A DNA stretch of 64,000 nucleotides from positions 124,001 through 188,000 of the forward strand of contig NZ_CP060296.1 of the NCBI RefSeq assembly GCF_014303735.1, given 5' to 3'. Under the pieces are notes generated by a model that saw only the letters and a program-made list of their open reading frames with translations, had not been told where the DNA came from and did not search any database. Each line of letters begins with the position of its first letter. Position 1 is the stretch's first letter. This stretch comes from Variovorax sp. PAMC28562 (GTDB taxonomy: Bacteria > Pseudomonadota > Gammaproteobacteria > Burkholderiales > Burkholderiaceae_C). Shown one piece after another: positions 17,765-27,274 of the stretch. The translations under genes were made by a program, and so were the position numbers.

Positions 17765-18757
17765 ATGGTTGCCACCGCCTCTTCAAGTTCTCCCGGTTCG
17801 TCCCCTCGTCATCTGCTTATTCCCTACGCAGGACGCAATTCCCCCGCCTGCGCCGCCGCGCTCGTCGGCTTGCGGCTTCCCAATCTCGAAGCCCTGCTGG
17901 CACGCGCGACGCTCGCCGACGACGACACACAGGCAGACACCACCCGCTCGCCGCCGCACGAACGCGCACTGGCACAAGCGCTCGGCCTCGCGTCGGCAGA
18001 TGGCTGCATCCCGTGGGCCGCCCTTGACGCGCGCCGCAGCAAGGTCGCGGAGGCGGACGACGCCGAAGCCTGGGGCTGGGCCACGCTCTGTCACTGGCAG
18101 GTCGGCATCGACGACGTCGTGCTGGGCGATCCGGCCGCCATCGAGATCGACGCGGCCGAATCCGACGCGTTGCTGAAAGCGGCGCAACCGTTCTTCGAAG
18201 AAGACGGCATTGCATTGCGCGGGTCGGCCGTGCCGGGCCGCTGGCTCGCGCGCGGCGCGGTGTTCCAAGGCATCGCGACGGCGTCGATCGACCGCGCCAT
18301 CGGCTGGCCGATCTCGAAGTGGTCGCCGCTGTCGGACCATGCAAGGTCGCTGCGCCGCCTTCAAAACGAAATGCAGATGCTGCTCTACACCCAGCGGGTG
18401 AACGACGATCGTGCAGCCCGCGGCGTACCGCCGATCAATTCGTTCTGGCTCAGCGGCACCGGGGCCTTGCCGCCGGAGCTGTTGCCTTTCGATGTCGATG
18501 CACCCGAGGTGATCGGCACCCTGCGACCGGCCGCGCTGCGTGACGACGGCCCCGTGTGGGCCGAGGCCTGGCGCGCACTCGATGCCGGCCCGATCGCCGA
18601 AGCGCTGGCCGCTGCGACGCGCGGCGATGAAGTCACGCTGACGCTGTGCGGCGATCTTGCAGCCAAGCGCTTCACGACGCACAAACGCACCTTCGGGCGC
18701 TGGCTCAAGGGCCTGTTCGAGCGGCCGTCAGCGGCCACTTTGCTGGCAACGCTGTGA
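17765..18757 (+). CDS. RpfE-like / phosphoglycerate-mutase-related protein
   Basis: A 330-residue protein of the family annotated as 'regulatory protein, RpfE type', related to cofactor-independent phosphoglycerate mutases. In Xanthomonas, rpfE lies next to recJ; here recJ follows with a 4-base GTGA overlap, supporting the call. The protein begins with LLIPYAGRNSP and contains PINSFWLSGTGA, a segment conserved in the family. No catalytic role is established and the alkaline-phosphatase metal motifs are not evident. It is divergent from the LolC/E gene with only 35 bases between starts. Confidence 0.75.
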   Translation: MVATASSSSPGSSPRHLLIPYAGRNSPACAAALVGLRLPNLEALLARATLADDDTQADTTRSPPHERALAQALGLASADGCIPWAALDARRSKVAEADDAEAWGWATLCHWQVGIDDVVLGDPAAIEIDAAESDALLKAAQPFFEEDGIALRGSAVPGRWLARGAVFQGIATASIDRAIGWPISKWSPLSDHARSLRRLQNEMQMLLYTQRVNDDRAARGVPPINSFWLSGTGALPPELLPFDVDAPEVIGTLRPAALRDDGPVWAEAWRALDAGPIAEALAAATRGDEVTLTLCGDLAAKRFTTHKRTFGRWLKGLFERPSAATLLATL

Positions 18758-20475
18758 AGATCGTTGCCCGGATCATTCCGCCGCGCAGCGCCTGGGCGCT
18801 CGAGCAGGCAGGCGTGCATCCGCTGCTCGCGCGCCTGTATGCGGCTCGCGGCGTGCTCGGCAAGGACGAACTCGACGACGGTCTCGCGCGCCTGCTGCCG
18901 CCCGACACATTGCGCGGCACGCGCGAAGCCGCCGTGCTGCTGGCCGACGCCATCGCGGCGGACCAGCGCATGTGCATCGTGGCCGACTACGACTGCGACG
19001 GCGCGACCGCCTGCGCAGTCGCCGTGCGCGGTCTGCGCCTGCTCGGCGCGAAGAACGTGAGCTATCTCGTACCGGACCGCGTGATCGACGGCTACGGCCT
19101 GACGCCGCCCATCGCCGAACGCGTGGCCGACCGCGGCGCCGACCTGCTCATTACCGTCGACAACGGCATCGCCAGTGTCGACGGCGTGGCCGCGGCGCAG
19201 GCGCGCGGCCTCAAGGTGCTCGTCACCGACCACCACTTGCCCGGCCCGCAGCTGCCATCGGCCGAAGTGCTGGTCAACCCGAACCAGCCCGGCTGCGACT
19301 TCGAAAGCAAGAGCATCGCTGGCGTCGGCGTCATGTTCTATGTGCTGCTGGCTTTGCGCTCCGAGCTGCGCACGCGCGGCGTCTTCACGCTGGCGAATCA
19401 GCCGAAGCTCGACGTGTTGCTGCCCCTGGTCGCGCTCGGCACCGTGGCCGACGTGGTCAGGCTCGATGCCAACAACCGCCGCCTGGTGGCGCAGGGGTTG
19501 CGCCGCATCCGTGCGGGCTCGATGCAGGCCGGAATCGCGGCGCTGTTCAAGGCGTCCGGTCGCAACGCACCCACGGCCACCACCTTCGACTTCGGCTTTG
19601 CGCTCGGCCCGCGCATCAACGCCGCCGGGCGCTTGGCCGACATGACACTCGGCATCGAATGCCTGCTCACCGACGACGCCGCGCGCGCCGACGAGCTGGC
19701 ACGCACGCTCGACGGCATCAACCGCGAGCGGCGCGACATCGAGGGCGGGATGCGCGACCAGGCGCTGCTGCTGGCCGAGTCGCTATTCGATGCGAGTGGC
19801 GACAGCAGCGAGGCGCCGCCGCCGGCCATCAGCGTGTTCGATGCAGCGTTTCATGAAGGCGTGGTCGGCATCGTCGCGTCGCGTCTGAAGGATCGATTTC
19901 ATCGGCCGACCTTCGTCTTCGCGGCGAGCGCAGCGCCGGGCAAGGAAGCGGAACTCAAAGGCTCGGGCCGCTCCATCCCAGGCTTCCATCTGCGCGACGC
20001 ATTGGACCTTGTTGCCAAGCGGCATCCCGGGGTGCTGCTGCGCTTCGGCGGCCATGCCATGGCGGCGGGTTGTACGGTGGCCAGCGAGCACTTCGAGACC
20101 TTCTGTAAAGCCATCGCACAGGTCGCGCAAGAGTGGCTCGCCGCGTCGTCGCTGGTACGCCAGATCGACACCGACGGTCCATTGGCGCGCGAGTATCTGC
20201 GCGTCGATCTGGTCGATACGTTGCACCGCGAGGTGTGGGGCCAGGGCTTTGCGCCGCCGACTTTCAGCGAAGAGGTCGAGGTGCTGTCGCAGCGGCTCGT
20301 CGGCGAAAAGCACCTGGCGTTGAAGCTGCGCCATCAAGGGCGGCCGATCGACGGGATCTGGTTCGGCCATACCGATCCGTTGCCTGCGAAGGTGATGCTG
20401 GCGTTTCGGCTCGATGCCGATGAATGGCAGGGCGTGCGGCGGGTGCGTTTTCTGGTCGAGGGGGCCGAGGGCTAG
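18754..20475 (+). CDS. recJ: Single-stranded-DNA exonuclease RecJ
   Basis: A 573-residue DHH-family 5'-3' ssDNA exonuclease used in recombination and mismatch repair. Motifs visible: VADYDCDGATA (motif I, about residues 74-84), VDNG, TDHH (motif III), and the DHHA1 region with GSGRSIPGFHLRDAL and FGGHAMAAGCTV. The start is GTG at 18754 overlapping the stop of the rpfE-like gene, which gives the canonical N-terminus (KIVARIIPPRS) and normal length. The frame extends further upstream but through the rpfE-like gene. Confidence 0.95.
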   Translation: MKIVARIIPPRSAWALEQAGVHPLLARLYAARGVLGKDELDDGLARLLPPDTLRGTREAAVLLADAIAADQRMCIVADYDCDGATACAVAVRGLRLLGAKNVSYLVPDRVIDGYGLTPPIAERVADRGADLLITVDNGIASVDGVAAAQARGLKVLVTDHHLPGPQLPSAEVLVNPNQPGCDFESKSIAGVGVMFYVLLALRSELRTRGVFTLANQPKLDVLLPLVALGTVADVVRLDANNRRLVAQGLRRIRAGSMQAGIAALFKASGRNAPTATTFDFGFALGPRINAAGRLADMTLGIECLLTDDAARADELARTLDGINRERRDIEGGMRDQALLLAESLFDASGDSSEAPPPAISVFDAAFHEGVVGIVASRLKDRFHRPTFVFAASAAPGKEAELKGSGRSIPGFHLRDALDLVAKRHPGVLLRFGGHAMAAGCTVASEHFETFCKAIAQVAQEWLAASSLVRQIDTDGPLAREYLRVDLVDTLHREVWGQGFAPPTFSEEVEVLSQRLVGEKHLALKLRHQGRPIDGIWFGHTDPLPAKVMLAFRLDADEWQGVRRVRFLVEGAEG

Positions 20476-21368
20476 ATTGCGCCGTCGCCTTTCTTCGCCA
20501 GCAAGCTGACCAGCTCAGGCACCAGCGCCTGCGGGTCGCCCTCACGCAGCGCGCGCTCGAAGGTCTCGTGCACGCCGTCCGCAATGGCGCGCGCAGCGCC
20601 GATGTCGCCCGCCATCGTCGTGTAGTAGCCCATGTCCTTGGCCGCGTTCGACATGAAGAAGCGCAGCCCCGACGGATCGCGCGACAGGATGTACGGCTTC
20701 ATGCGCTCGAGCGCCAGACCGCCACCACCGCCCTTTGCCAGCACATCGACCAGCACCTCGGGCGCCACGCCCGACCGCTCGGCACAAGCAGCCGCTTCGG
20801 CCAACAGACCGACGAAGCCGAGCGAGACGTAGTTGTGCAGCAACTTCATGCGATGACCGGCACCGACCGGGCCGGCGTGCGTGATGTTCTCGGCGAAGCA
20901 GGCAAGCAGCGGCTTGCATTCTTCGAACAGCGCGGCATCGCCACCCACCAGCAGATTGAGACGACCTTCGGCCGCCTCTTTGGGCGTGCGCGTCATCGGC
21001 GAATCGAGGAAGCGGCCACCCGCTTCCATCACCAGTTTTGCCAATCGCTCCGTCGAAGTCGGAATCGCAGTGGAGCAATCGATGATGACGGTGCCTGCTT
21101 TCCGGCCTTGCAGGCCCTGCAGCACGCCATCGTCGCCCATCAAGACGGCCTCGACCTGCGGCGATCCGGTGACGCACAGAATGACGATATCGACCGCCGC
21201 TGCGAGTTCGCGTGGCTTGCCGTATGTGGTCACGCCCGCCGCCTTCAGCGCATCGAGCGGCTGGTTGCCAGCATGCTCCAGGACGGCCAGCGGATAGCCA
21301 TGCTTCACGATGTTGGTCGCGATGCCGTGGCCCATCATGCCGATGCCGATCATTCCGATCTTCTTCAT
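20472..21368 (-). CDS. NAD(P)-dependent beta-hydroxyacid dehydrogenase
   Basis: A 298-residue member of the 3-hydroxyisobutyrate/tartronate-semialdehyde reductase family. Seen: Rossmann motif GIGMMG near residue 7, substrate-binding DSPMTRTPKEAAEG and the catalytic lysine region GAGHRMKLLHN. The exact hydroxyacid is not determinable. It converges with recJ, the two stops overlapping by four bases. No dedicated regulator is adjacent. Confidence 0.85.
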   Translation of the reverse strand: MKKIGMIGIGMMGHGIATNIVKHGYPLAVLEHAGNQPLDALKAAGVTTYGKPRELAAAVDIVILCVTGSPQVEAVLMGDDGVLQGLQGRKAGTVIIDCSTAIPTSTERLAKLVMEAGGRFLDSPMTRTPKEAAEGRLNLLVGGDAALFEECKPLLACFAENITHAGPVGAGHRMKLLHNYVSLGFVGLLAEAAACAERSGVAPEVLVDVLAKGGGGGLALERMKPYILSRDPSGLRFFMSNAAKDMGYYTTMAGDIGAARAIADGVHETFERALREGDPQALVPELVSLLAKKGDGAI

Positions 21369-21405
21369 TTTTTGTCTCCAGAAATTGGGTTGGAGCGGCC
21401 CATGT

Positions 21406-22098
21406 TCAGGGCCGCTTGAACTCGTGATTTAACCCGACATAGAAGCCGCGCGCATGCTCGGGCCCGGTGCGCGAGGTCGTGACGTCGAGACTGGTGAACG
21501 GCGTGAAGTTGAAACGCGCGCCGATGCGTGTGGTCCACGCGTCGAAAGCGCGGTTGCGCTCCGCGAGCAACGACACCGCCTCGTTCAGTGCCCACTCGGT
21601 GCCAAGGCCTCGGCGGAAAGTACGTTCACCGGTGACGGTCGCCCAGTCGGCACCGATGTTGGCGTGGATCTGCCAATTGGGGGTCGCAACCAGCGTGAAC
21701 GGAAATACCAGCTGCCGTCCCGGCTTGCCGTGGTGGGTACGGTCGAAAGTAGCGTTGGCCGACACGGCACCGCTGAAGCGCGCATCCGCCTCCTGGCCGA
21801 ACCATGTCCACTTGACCTGTGGCCCCGCGTAGTAAGTGCCGGGATTCGACGTGCGATCGAGATTCACGCCCAGCTCGATCGGCCCGACACGGCAGGTGGG
21901 TCCGACATGCAACGCGTTGACCGGAACCGCCCCGGAACGCCCGCCCCATGTCTCGACGAGGCACTGACCGCGGTCGAGCGTGCCCGCATCGTCGACGTCC
22001 AGATGGCCGCCAGCCAACGCGCTGCCCGCGTGCAACAGGCACAGCAAAGCAGCACCGGCCAGCGCCATGCTTCGCCTCATGCTGCTCGTTGTTCTCAT
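21406..22098 (-). CDS. Exported hypothetical protein, probable outer-membrane beta-barrel
   Basis: A 230-residue protein with a signal peptide (ALAGAALLCLLHAGSALAGG, cleavage near residue 30). The mature part shows alternating polar/aromatic strands and ends in a terminal NHEFKRP-like strand, suggesting a small beta-barrel. No family name is recognised. The next in-frame ATG (MRRSM) is an equally good start. It is 37 bases upstream of the hydroxyacid dehydrogenase start on the same strand, so they could be co-transcribed. Confidence 0.65.
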   Translation of the reverse strand: MRTTSSMRRSMALAGAALLCLLHAGSALAGGHLDVDDAGTLDRGQCLVETWGGRSGAVPVNALHVGPTCRVGPIELGVNLDRTSNPGTYYAGPQVKWTWFGQEADARFSGAVSANATFDRTHHGKPGRQLVFPFTLVATPNWQIHANIGADWATVTGERTFRRGLGTEWALNEAVSLLAERNRAFDAWTTRIGARFNFTPFTSLDVTTSRTGPEHARGFYVGLNHEFKRP

Positions 22099-22241
22099 CG
22101 TGGGCCTCCCGGATCGACCGCGTCTTGGCGCGCAATCGCTGCGTCATCGTGGACGGGTTCGGCGGATTCTAGGATGCCAAAACGGCAAGTCGATGACGCC
22201 TGCGCACCCGCGGCGACGTAGGTGCTCAGCTCACACTTCGA

Positions 22242-23234
22242 TCAGATTTCGAAGTGCGGCTGCAACTCGCGAATGCGCTTCATGGCAACGCCCGCTGCCG
22301 CTGTGCGCGTCTCGACGCCGAGCTTCACGTACACGCGCTCCAGATGCTTCTTGGCAGTGGCCGGGCTGCTGCCGAGGATCTCGCCGATGTCCTTGTTGGT
22401 CTTGCCCTTGACCACCCAATAAAGCACTTCTGCCTCGCGCGCCGTGAGCTTCAGGCTCAGGCTCATGGCCTCGATGACGGCGACGTCGGACACCTCGCGC
22501 AGGATGATCATCCATTCGGCACCGTCGTCGTCATGGCCGGTTTGCTGGTGCAGCCGCAACGTGAGGCTGCGCGCCGCGGGGCCGATCGCCAGGACAGGTG
22601 GCTCGATGCGGTCGACCGTGCCCGGCAAGTGCAGGCGCAACCAGTCGAGCACCACGGCCGGCGTCTCGGGCGCGCTGGTGCCGCAATAGCGCAGCAACAG
22701 TTCGCGCGCCAAAGCGGTCTGCCAGATGAGCCGGCCTTCGGGCAGACGCACGGTGATGCTCGCGTAGCCGAACGCATCGAGCGCGTTGCGCGCCTGGCCG
22801 GCCTGTTGCGCCGCCTGCCGCGCACGGCGTGCGCCCTGCAGATGCACGTTCATGCGCGCCAGTACTTCCTTCGGCTTGATCGGCTTGGTGACGTAGTCGA
22901 CACCGCCCGCTTCCAGCGCAGCGACCAGGTGCTCCGTCTCGGTGAGCCCGGTCATGAAGACGATAGGGATGTGCGCGGTGGCCGGGTCGGCCTTGAGCCG
23001 GCGCGCCACTTCGAAGCCGTCGATGCCGGGCATCATGGCGTCGAGCAGCACGATGTCGGGCCGGGCCTGCGCGGCACGCTGCAACGCGGCTTCGCCATTG
23101 GTCGCGACCAGCACGGTGTAGCCGGATTCGTCGAGTGCGTCGTGCAGCACGGCCAGGTTGTCGGGCACGTCGTCGACGATCAGCACCAGATCGGTGTTGC
23201 GGGCGAGCGGGCGGTCGGTGGGGCTCGAGCTCAC
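22242..23234 (-). CDS. Response regulator with receiver and LuxR-type DNA-binding domain
   Basis: A 330-residue regulator: receiver domain at about 18-135, with phosphoacceptor aspartate in LLDAMMPGIDG and the KPIKPKE lysine, a middle PAS-like segment, and a C-terminal LuxR/FixJ helix-turn-helix (LTAREAEVLYWVVKGKTNKDIGEILG). GTG at 23234 is chosen because it overlaps the kinase stop (GTGA) and gives a sensible N-terminus; no ATG is available before the receiver. It is the cognate partner of the permease-kinase upstream, and probably controls nitrogen-compound genes nearby (inference). Confidence 0.9.
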   Translation of the reverse strand: MSSSPTDRPLARNTDLVLIVDDVPDNLAVLHDALDESGYTVLVATNGEAALQRAAQARPDIVLLDAMMPGIDGFEVARRLKADPATAHIPIVFMTGLTETEHLVAALEAGGVDYVTKPIKPKEVLARMNVHLQGARRARQAAQQAGQARNALDAFGYASITVRLPEGRLIWQTALARELLLRYCGTSAPETPAVVLDWLRLHLPGTVDRIEPPVLAIGPAARSLTLRLHQQTGHDDDGAEWMIILREVSDVAVIEAMSLSLKLTAREAEVLYWVVKGKTNKDIGEILGSSPATAKKHLERVYVKLGVETRTAAAGVAMKRIRELQPHFEI

Positions 23235-26200
23235 TTGCAATCCATCGCTTCGAACTGGAACTGGCGCGCCAGGGCGCGTTGCGCGCTGGTCCAGGCAGCG
23301 CACTCGGGCTGCTCGGCATCGATGTCGTCGAGCTGGTTCATGATGCCGCGAAAGTAACCCAACCCGACGGCTTCTTCCAATGCGCGCAAACGTTCGGGTG
23401 CGGGGCGCACCATGATCAGCGCTTCGACAGCACCGGTCGCAGAGGGCTTTGACGGTGCGGGTGTGGCGGTCCATTGCAAAACGAGCCGCCGCTCCAGCCA
23501 ATCGAGCAACTCGCTGTGGCGCACCGGCTTCACGAAAAAATCTTCCGGCGTGATGCCGACGTCGTTGTCGAGCCGCTTGTCGAACGCATTGGCGGACACG
23601 ATGGCGATGACGGTGTGCGACAGGCCCAGCTTGCGAGCACGGCGAATCGTTTCCCAGCCGTCGATGCCGGGCATCGCCAGGTCGACGAACATCGCATCCG
23701 GCCGATAGCCGGCGGCCAGCAGGTCGAGCGCGTCGTGGCCGCTCGCAGCCGCGCGCAACTCGAAGCCGAGCGGCGTCAGCACCTGCACGAGCAATTCGCG
23801 ATCGGCCTCTTCGTTGTCGACCACCAGCACGCGGCGGCGCTCGCCCGCATAGCCACGGCGCACACGCGGCATGGGTGCCGGCAACTGCGCACGGCGCGGG
23901 CCGGCCAGTGCCTCGTGCACGCGCGGCAGGAACAGTCGAACGCGGAAGATCGACCCGACGCCCGGCCTGCTCTGCACCTGCATCTCGCCTCCCATCAGGT
24001 CGGTCAGCATCTTGGCGATGGTGAGGCCGAGGCCGGCGCCCGGCGCCGAACTGCTGCCGACGTTGCCGCCACCGCCGCCTGCTGATATAGCCGGGTTGCC
24101 GCCCGAGGCCCCACGAGAAAACGGCTCGAAGATGCGCTCGATGTCTTCGGCTGCCATGCCCGGGCCGGTGTCTTCGATCTCGATGGTCGCGAACTCGCGT
24201 GCATGGGCCAGCCGCAAAGTGACCTGCCCGGACGCGGTGAACTTGATCGCGTTGCCGAGCAGGTTGATGAGAATCTGCCGCACCCGTTTTTCGTCGGCGC
24301 GTACCACCTCGGGCAAGCCTTCTGCGGGCTCGAAGAAGAAGGCAAGGCCCTTCTCTTCGGCCTGCAGCTCGAACATGTCGGCCAGCTCGCGCATCGAATC
24401 GGCAAAGCGCATCGGCCGCGCATGCAGCGTGAGCTTGCCGGCCTCGATGTGGGCGATGTCGAGCGTGCCTTCGATCAGCGACAGCAAGTGCTCGCCGCCG
24501 CGCTTGATGACGGCCACCGCCTGCTGTCGGTGCGGTGGCACGGAGGCGTCTTCGCCCATCAGCTGCGCATAGCCCAGGATGCTGTTCAGCGGCGTGCGCA
24601 ACTCGTGGCTGATGGCGCTGATGTAGCGACTCTTGGCCTGGTTGGCCTGGTCGGCTGCGCGCTTGGCCTGCTCCGCGATTTCGCGTGCCTCGTCGGCAGC
24701 CTGCTTGGCCGCTTGAAGGGCACGGTCGGTTTCGTGGTGCAACGCGATTTCGCGCACCAGCAAGTGCGTCTGCCGGTTCGATTCTTCTTGCGCCACCTTG
24801 CGACTCTGTTGCGCCAGCACCAGCCACCAGGCGACGATGCCGGCCAGCACGAGCAGTGCCATGTAGACCTTCGAGAAGCCCGATCGCAATGCCGCCTGCG
24901 CGCCCACCGTTTCGTTGGGCGTCATGGTCTGGAGCGTGCCTTCGGCCAGCGCCCGCAGCTCCTGCGTGTAGAGCACGCCGAAGACGATCGCCAGCAGCGG
25001 CACGATGATCAGCATCAACAGCAGGAAGTGGCCGAGCCCGGTGTCGAGATAGCGCCAGCTGCGTTGGGGCAGCAGCCAGCGCAAGACGGCCGACCATTGC
25101 GCCGACAGGCCGGCCTGCGGCTTGCACAGGTCGCCGCAACGCGCATCGAGCGTGCAGCACAGCGAACAGATCGCGCCCTGGTACGCCGGGCAATGCGCCA
25201 TGTCCGGCCCTTCGTACTCGCGCTCGCAAATCACGCAGCGCTGCACGACCAGCCGCTGGCGAGTTCCGACTTCGGCCTCGACCCGCGCCCATCGCACCGA
25301 CCGTGCGCCGGGTGCAGGCGCGAACAGCGCGGCACCGTTTCCGTTGGAAGTCCGTGCGATGTAGTACTTGCCGCCGGTCGCCCATGCGATGAACGGCGAG
25401 GTCACCAGCGCCGTGCCGAGCGCGATCAACGCTGAAAACGCCTGCGCCATCGGCCCGAAAAAGCCGAGGTAAGCCGTGATCGAGAGCACCGAGGCCAGCG
25501 CCATCGCACCGACGCCGACCGGGTTGATGTCCCACAGATGCGCGCGCTTGAATTCGATGCCCGGCGGCGACAGGCCCAGCGGCTTGTTGATGACCAGATC
25601 GGCGACCACCGCCATCATCCAGGCGATGGCGATGTTGGCGTAGAGCCCGAGCACATCGCCCAACGCCTCGAACACGTTCATCTCCATCAGCATGAACGCG
25701 ATGAGCGCGTTGAACACCACCCACACCACGCGGCCCGGATGGCTGTGCGTGACGCGCGAGAAGAAGTTGCTCCAGGCCAGCGAGCCGGCATAGGCGTTGG
25801 TGACGTTGATCTTGATCTGCGAGATGACCACGAAGAGCGCCGTGGCAGCAACCGCCCAGCCGTAGTTAGGGAACACGTACTCGTAGGCCGCGAGGTACAT
25901 CTGGTTCGGATCGACGGCCCGGTCGACCGGCACCATGTGCGTGATCGCCAGATAGGCCAGAAGCGCGCCACCGAGCATCTTGATCACGCCGAGAACGACC
26001 CAGCCCGGCCCGCCCGCCAGCACGCCGGCCCACCACCGCCCGCGTGTTGCTGCGGTACGTTCGGGCATGAAGCGCAAGTAGTCGGCCTGCTCGCCCATCT
26101 GCGTGATGAGCGCGATGCCAACCGTCAATGCCGCACCAAAAAGGCGCAGGTCGAAGCCGGCCGAGCCGCCTTTCTCACCGCTGTAGTGCGTAATCCCGGC

Positions 26201-26836
26201 AAAGGCGCCCGGATCGCGCACCACGACGAAGCAGAACGGCACGACCAGCATCAGCAGCCAGATCGGCTGGGACCAGAGTTGCAGGCGGCTGATGGCCGAT
26301 ACGCCGTGCGTCACCAAAGGGATCACGACCAGCGCGCAGATCAGGTAACCCCACACCGGCGGCACGCCCAGCGCGAGCTCCAGCGCATACGCCATCACCG
26401 CCGCTTCGAGCGCAAAAAAGATGAAGGTGAACGACGCATAGATCAGCGACGTCAGCGTCGAGCCGATATAGCCGAAGCCGGCGCCACGCGTCAGCAGGTC
26501 CATGTCGACGCCGTAGCGCGCCGCGTACACGCTGATCGGCAAGCCCGCCAGAAAGATGATGAGCCCCGTCACCAGGATGGCCCAGAACGCGTTGGCAAAA
26601 CCGTACTGCACGAGCAGCGTGGCGCCTACCGCCTCCAGGATCAGGAACGAAGCCGCGCCGAAAGCCGTGTTGGCGACCCGCCATTCAGACCACTTGCGAA
26701 AGCGCTGCGGCGTGTAGCGCAGCGCGTAGTCTTCGAGCGTTTCGCTCGCGACCCAGCTGTTGTAGTCGCGCCGGACCTTGACGATGCGCTGTGGCGCTTC
26801 GTCGGGTCCAGGGGGCGTGGTGGGGTTCGGATTCAC
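23231..26836 (-). CDS. NCS1 permease-histidine kinase-receiver hybrid sensor
   Basis: A 1201-residue multidomain protein. Residues about 25-495 form a complete NCS1-type nucleobase/hydantoin permease with about 12 membrane segments. Residues 534-571 form a cysteine-rich cluster (CVIC, HC, CSLCC, C, C). Two more membrane segments follow (about 601-625, 656-677), then a coiled coil (680-735), HisKA with H744 in SHELRTPL, an HATPase (N-box about 858-866, DTGPG at 889) and a receiver with D1052. It likely senses or transports a purine, hydantoin or related nitrogen compound and signals to the response regulator at 22242-23234. It is divergent from ureA with 95 bases between starts. The ligand and regulon are inference. 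Confidence 0.92.
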   Translation of the reverse strand: MNPNPTTPPGPDEAPQRIVKVRRDYNSWVASETLEDYALRYTPQRFRKWSEWRVANTAFGAASFLILEAVGATLLVQYGFANAFWAILVTGLIIFLAGLPISVYAARYGVDMDLLTRGAGFGYIGSTLTSLIYASFTFIFFALEAAVMAYALELALGVPPVWGYLICALVVIPLVTHGVSAISRLQLWSQPIWLLMLVVPFCFVVVRDPGAFAGITHYSGEKGGSAGFDLRLFGAALTVGIALITQMGEQADYLRFMPERTAATRGRWWAGVLAGGPGWVVLGVIKMLGGALLAYLAITHMVPVDRAVDPNQMYLAAYEYVFPNYGWAVAATALFVVISQIKINVTNAYAGSLAWSNFFSRVTHSHPGRVVWVVFNALIAFMLMEMNVFEALGDVLGLYANIAIAWMMAVVADLVINKPLGLSPPGIEFKRAHLWDINPVGVGAMALASVLSITAYLGFFGPMAQAFSALIALGTALVTSPFIAWATGGKYYIARTSNGNGAALFAPAPGARSVRWARVEAEVGTRQRLVVQRCVICEREYEGPDMAHCPAYQGAICSLCCTLDARCGDLCKPQAGLSAQWSAVLRWLLPQRSWRYLDTGLGHFLLLMLIIVPLLAIVFGVLYTQELRALAEGTLQTMTPNETVGAQAALRSGFSKVYMALLVLAGIVAWWLVLAQQSRKVAQEESNRQTHLLVREIALHHETDRALQAAKQAADEAREIAEQAKRAADQANQAKSRYISAISHELRTPLNSILGYAQLMGEDASVPPHRQQAVAVIKRGGEHLLSLIEGTLDIAHIEAGKLTLHARPMRFADSMRELADMFELQAEEKGLAFFFEPAEGLPEVVRADEKRVRQILINLLGNAIKFTASGQVTLRLAHAREFATIEIEDTGPGMAAEDIERIFEPFSRGASGGNPAISAGGGGGNVGSSSAPGAGLGLTIAKMLTDLMGGEMQVQSRPGVGSIFRVRLFLPRVHEALAGPRRAQLPAPMPRVRRGYAGERRRVLVVDNEEADRELLVQVLTPLGFELRAAASGHDALDLLAAGYRPDAMFVDLAMPGIDGWETIRRARKLGLSHTVIAIVSANAFDKRLDNDVGITPEDFFVKPVRHSELLDWLERRLVLQWTATPAPSKPSATGAVEALIMVRPAPERLRALEEAVGLGYFRGIMNQLDDIDAEQPECAAWTSAQRALARQFQFEAMDCK

Positions 26837-26931
26837 ATTTTTTCGGTGCAGATTTCATGCCACGGCGCAGGCGCGCGCAAAGGACGGCATGACTGTTGCA
26901 ACGCTCACCCGTTGCCCATAATGCCCTGATC

Positions 26932-27234
26932 ATGGAACTCACTCCGCGCGAAAAAGACAAGTTGTTGATCTTCACTGCCGCCTTGCTGGCCGAACGGCGG
27001 CAGGCTCGGGGTCTGAAGCTCAACTACCCCGAAGCCATTGCGTTGATTTCTGCCGCCGTCATGGAAGGGGCGCGCGATGGCAAGAGCGTCGCCGAGCTGA
27101 TGAGCGCCGGCCGCAGCGTGCTGACGCGTGCCGACGTCATGGACGGCATCGCCGAAATGATCCCCGACATCCAGGTCGAAGCGACCTTTCCCGACGGCAC
27201 CAAGCTGGTGACGGTTCACCAGCCGATCGTTTGA
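26932..27234 (+). CDS. ureA: Urease subunit gamma
   Basis: A 100-residue urease gamma subunit, full family length, starting [12 protein letters not shown] and including GLKLNYPEA and the C-terminal [17 protein letters not shown]. With UreB and UreC it forms the nickel urease that splits urea to ammonia and carbon dioxide in the cytoplasm. It is the first urease gene here; ureD, which usually precedes it, is missing and a divergent sensor kinase takes its place. Confidence 0.96.
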   Translation: MELTPREKDKLLIFTAALLAERRQARGLKLNYPEAIALISAAVMEGARDGKSVAELMSAGRSVLTRADVMDGIAEMIPDIQVEATFPDGTKLVTVHQPIV

Positions 27235-27274
27235 AGCCCGACGACCACAACGACCATCACGAGGATCTCTTTTC

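Noticed and set aside
22242..25724. A continuous 1160-codon minus frame covering the response regulator
   Set aside because: Only the part from GTG 23234 is a receiver-LuxR protein; the upstream part is a shadow of the permease-kinase gene.
26896..26922. A TTGCAA / CATAAT promoter immediately before ureA
   Set aside because: The spacer is only 15 bases and transcription would begin within a few bases of the ATG, leaving no ribosome site; not convincing.
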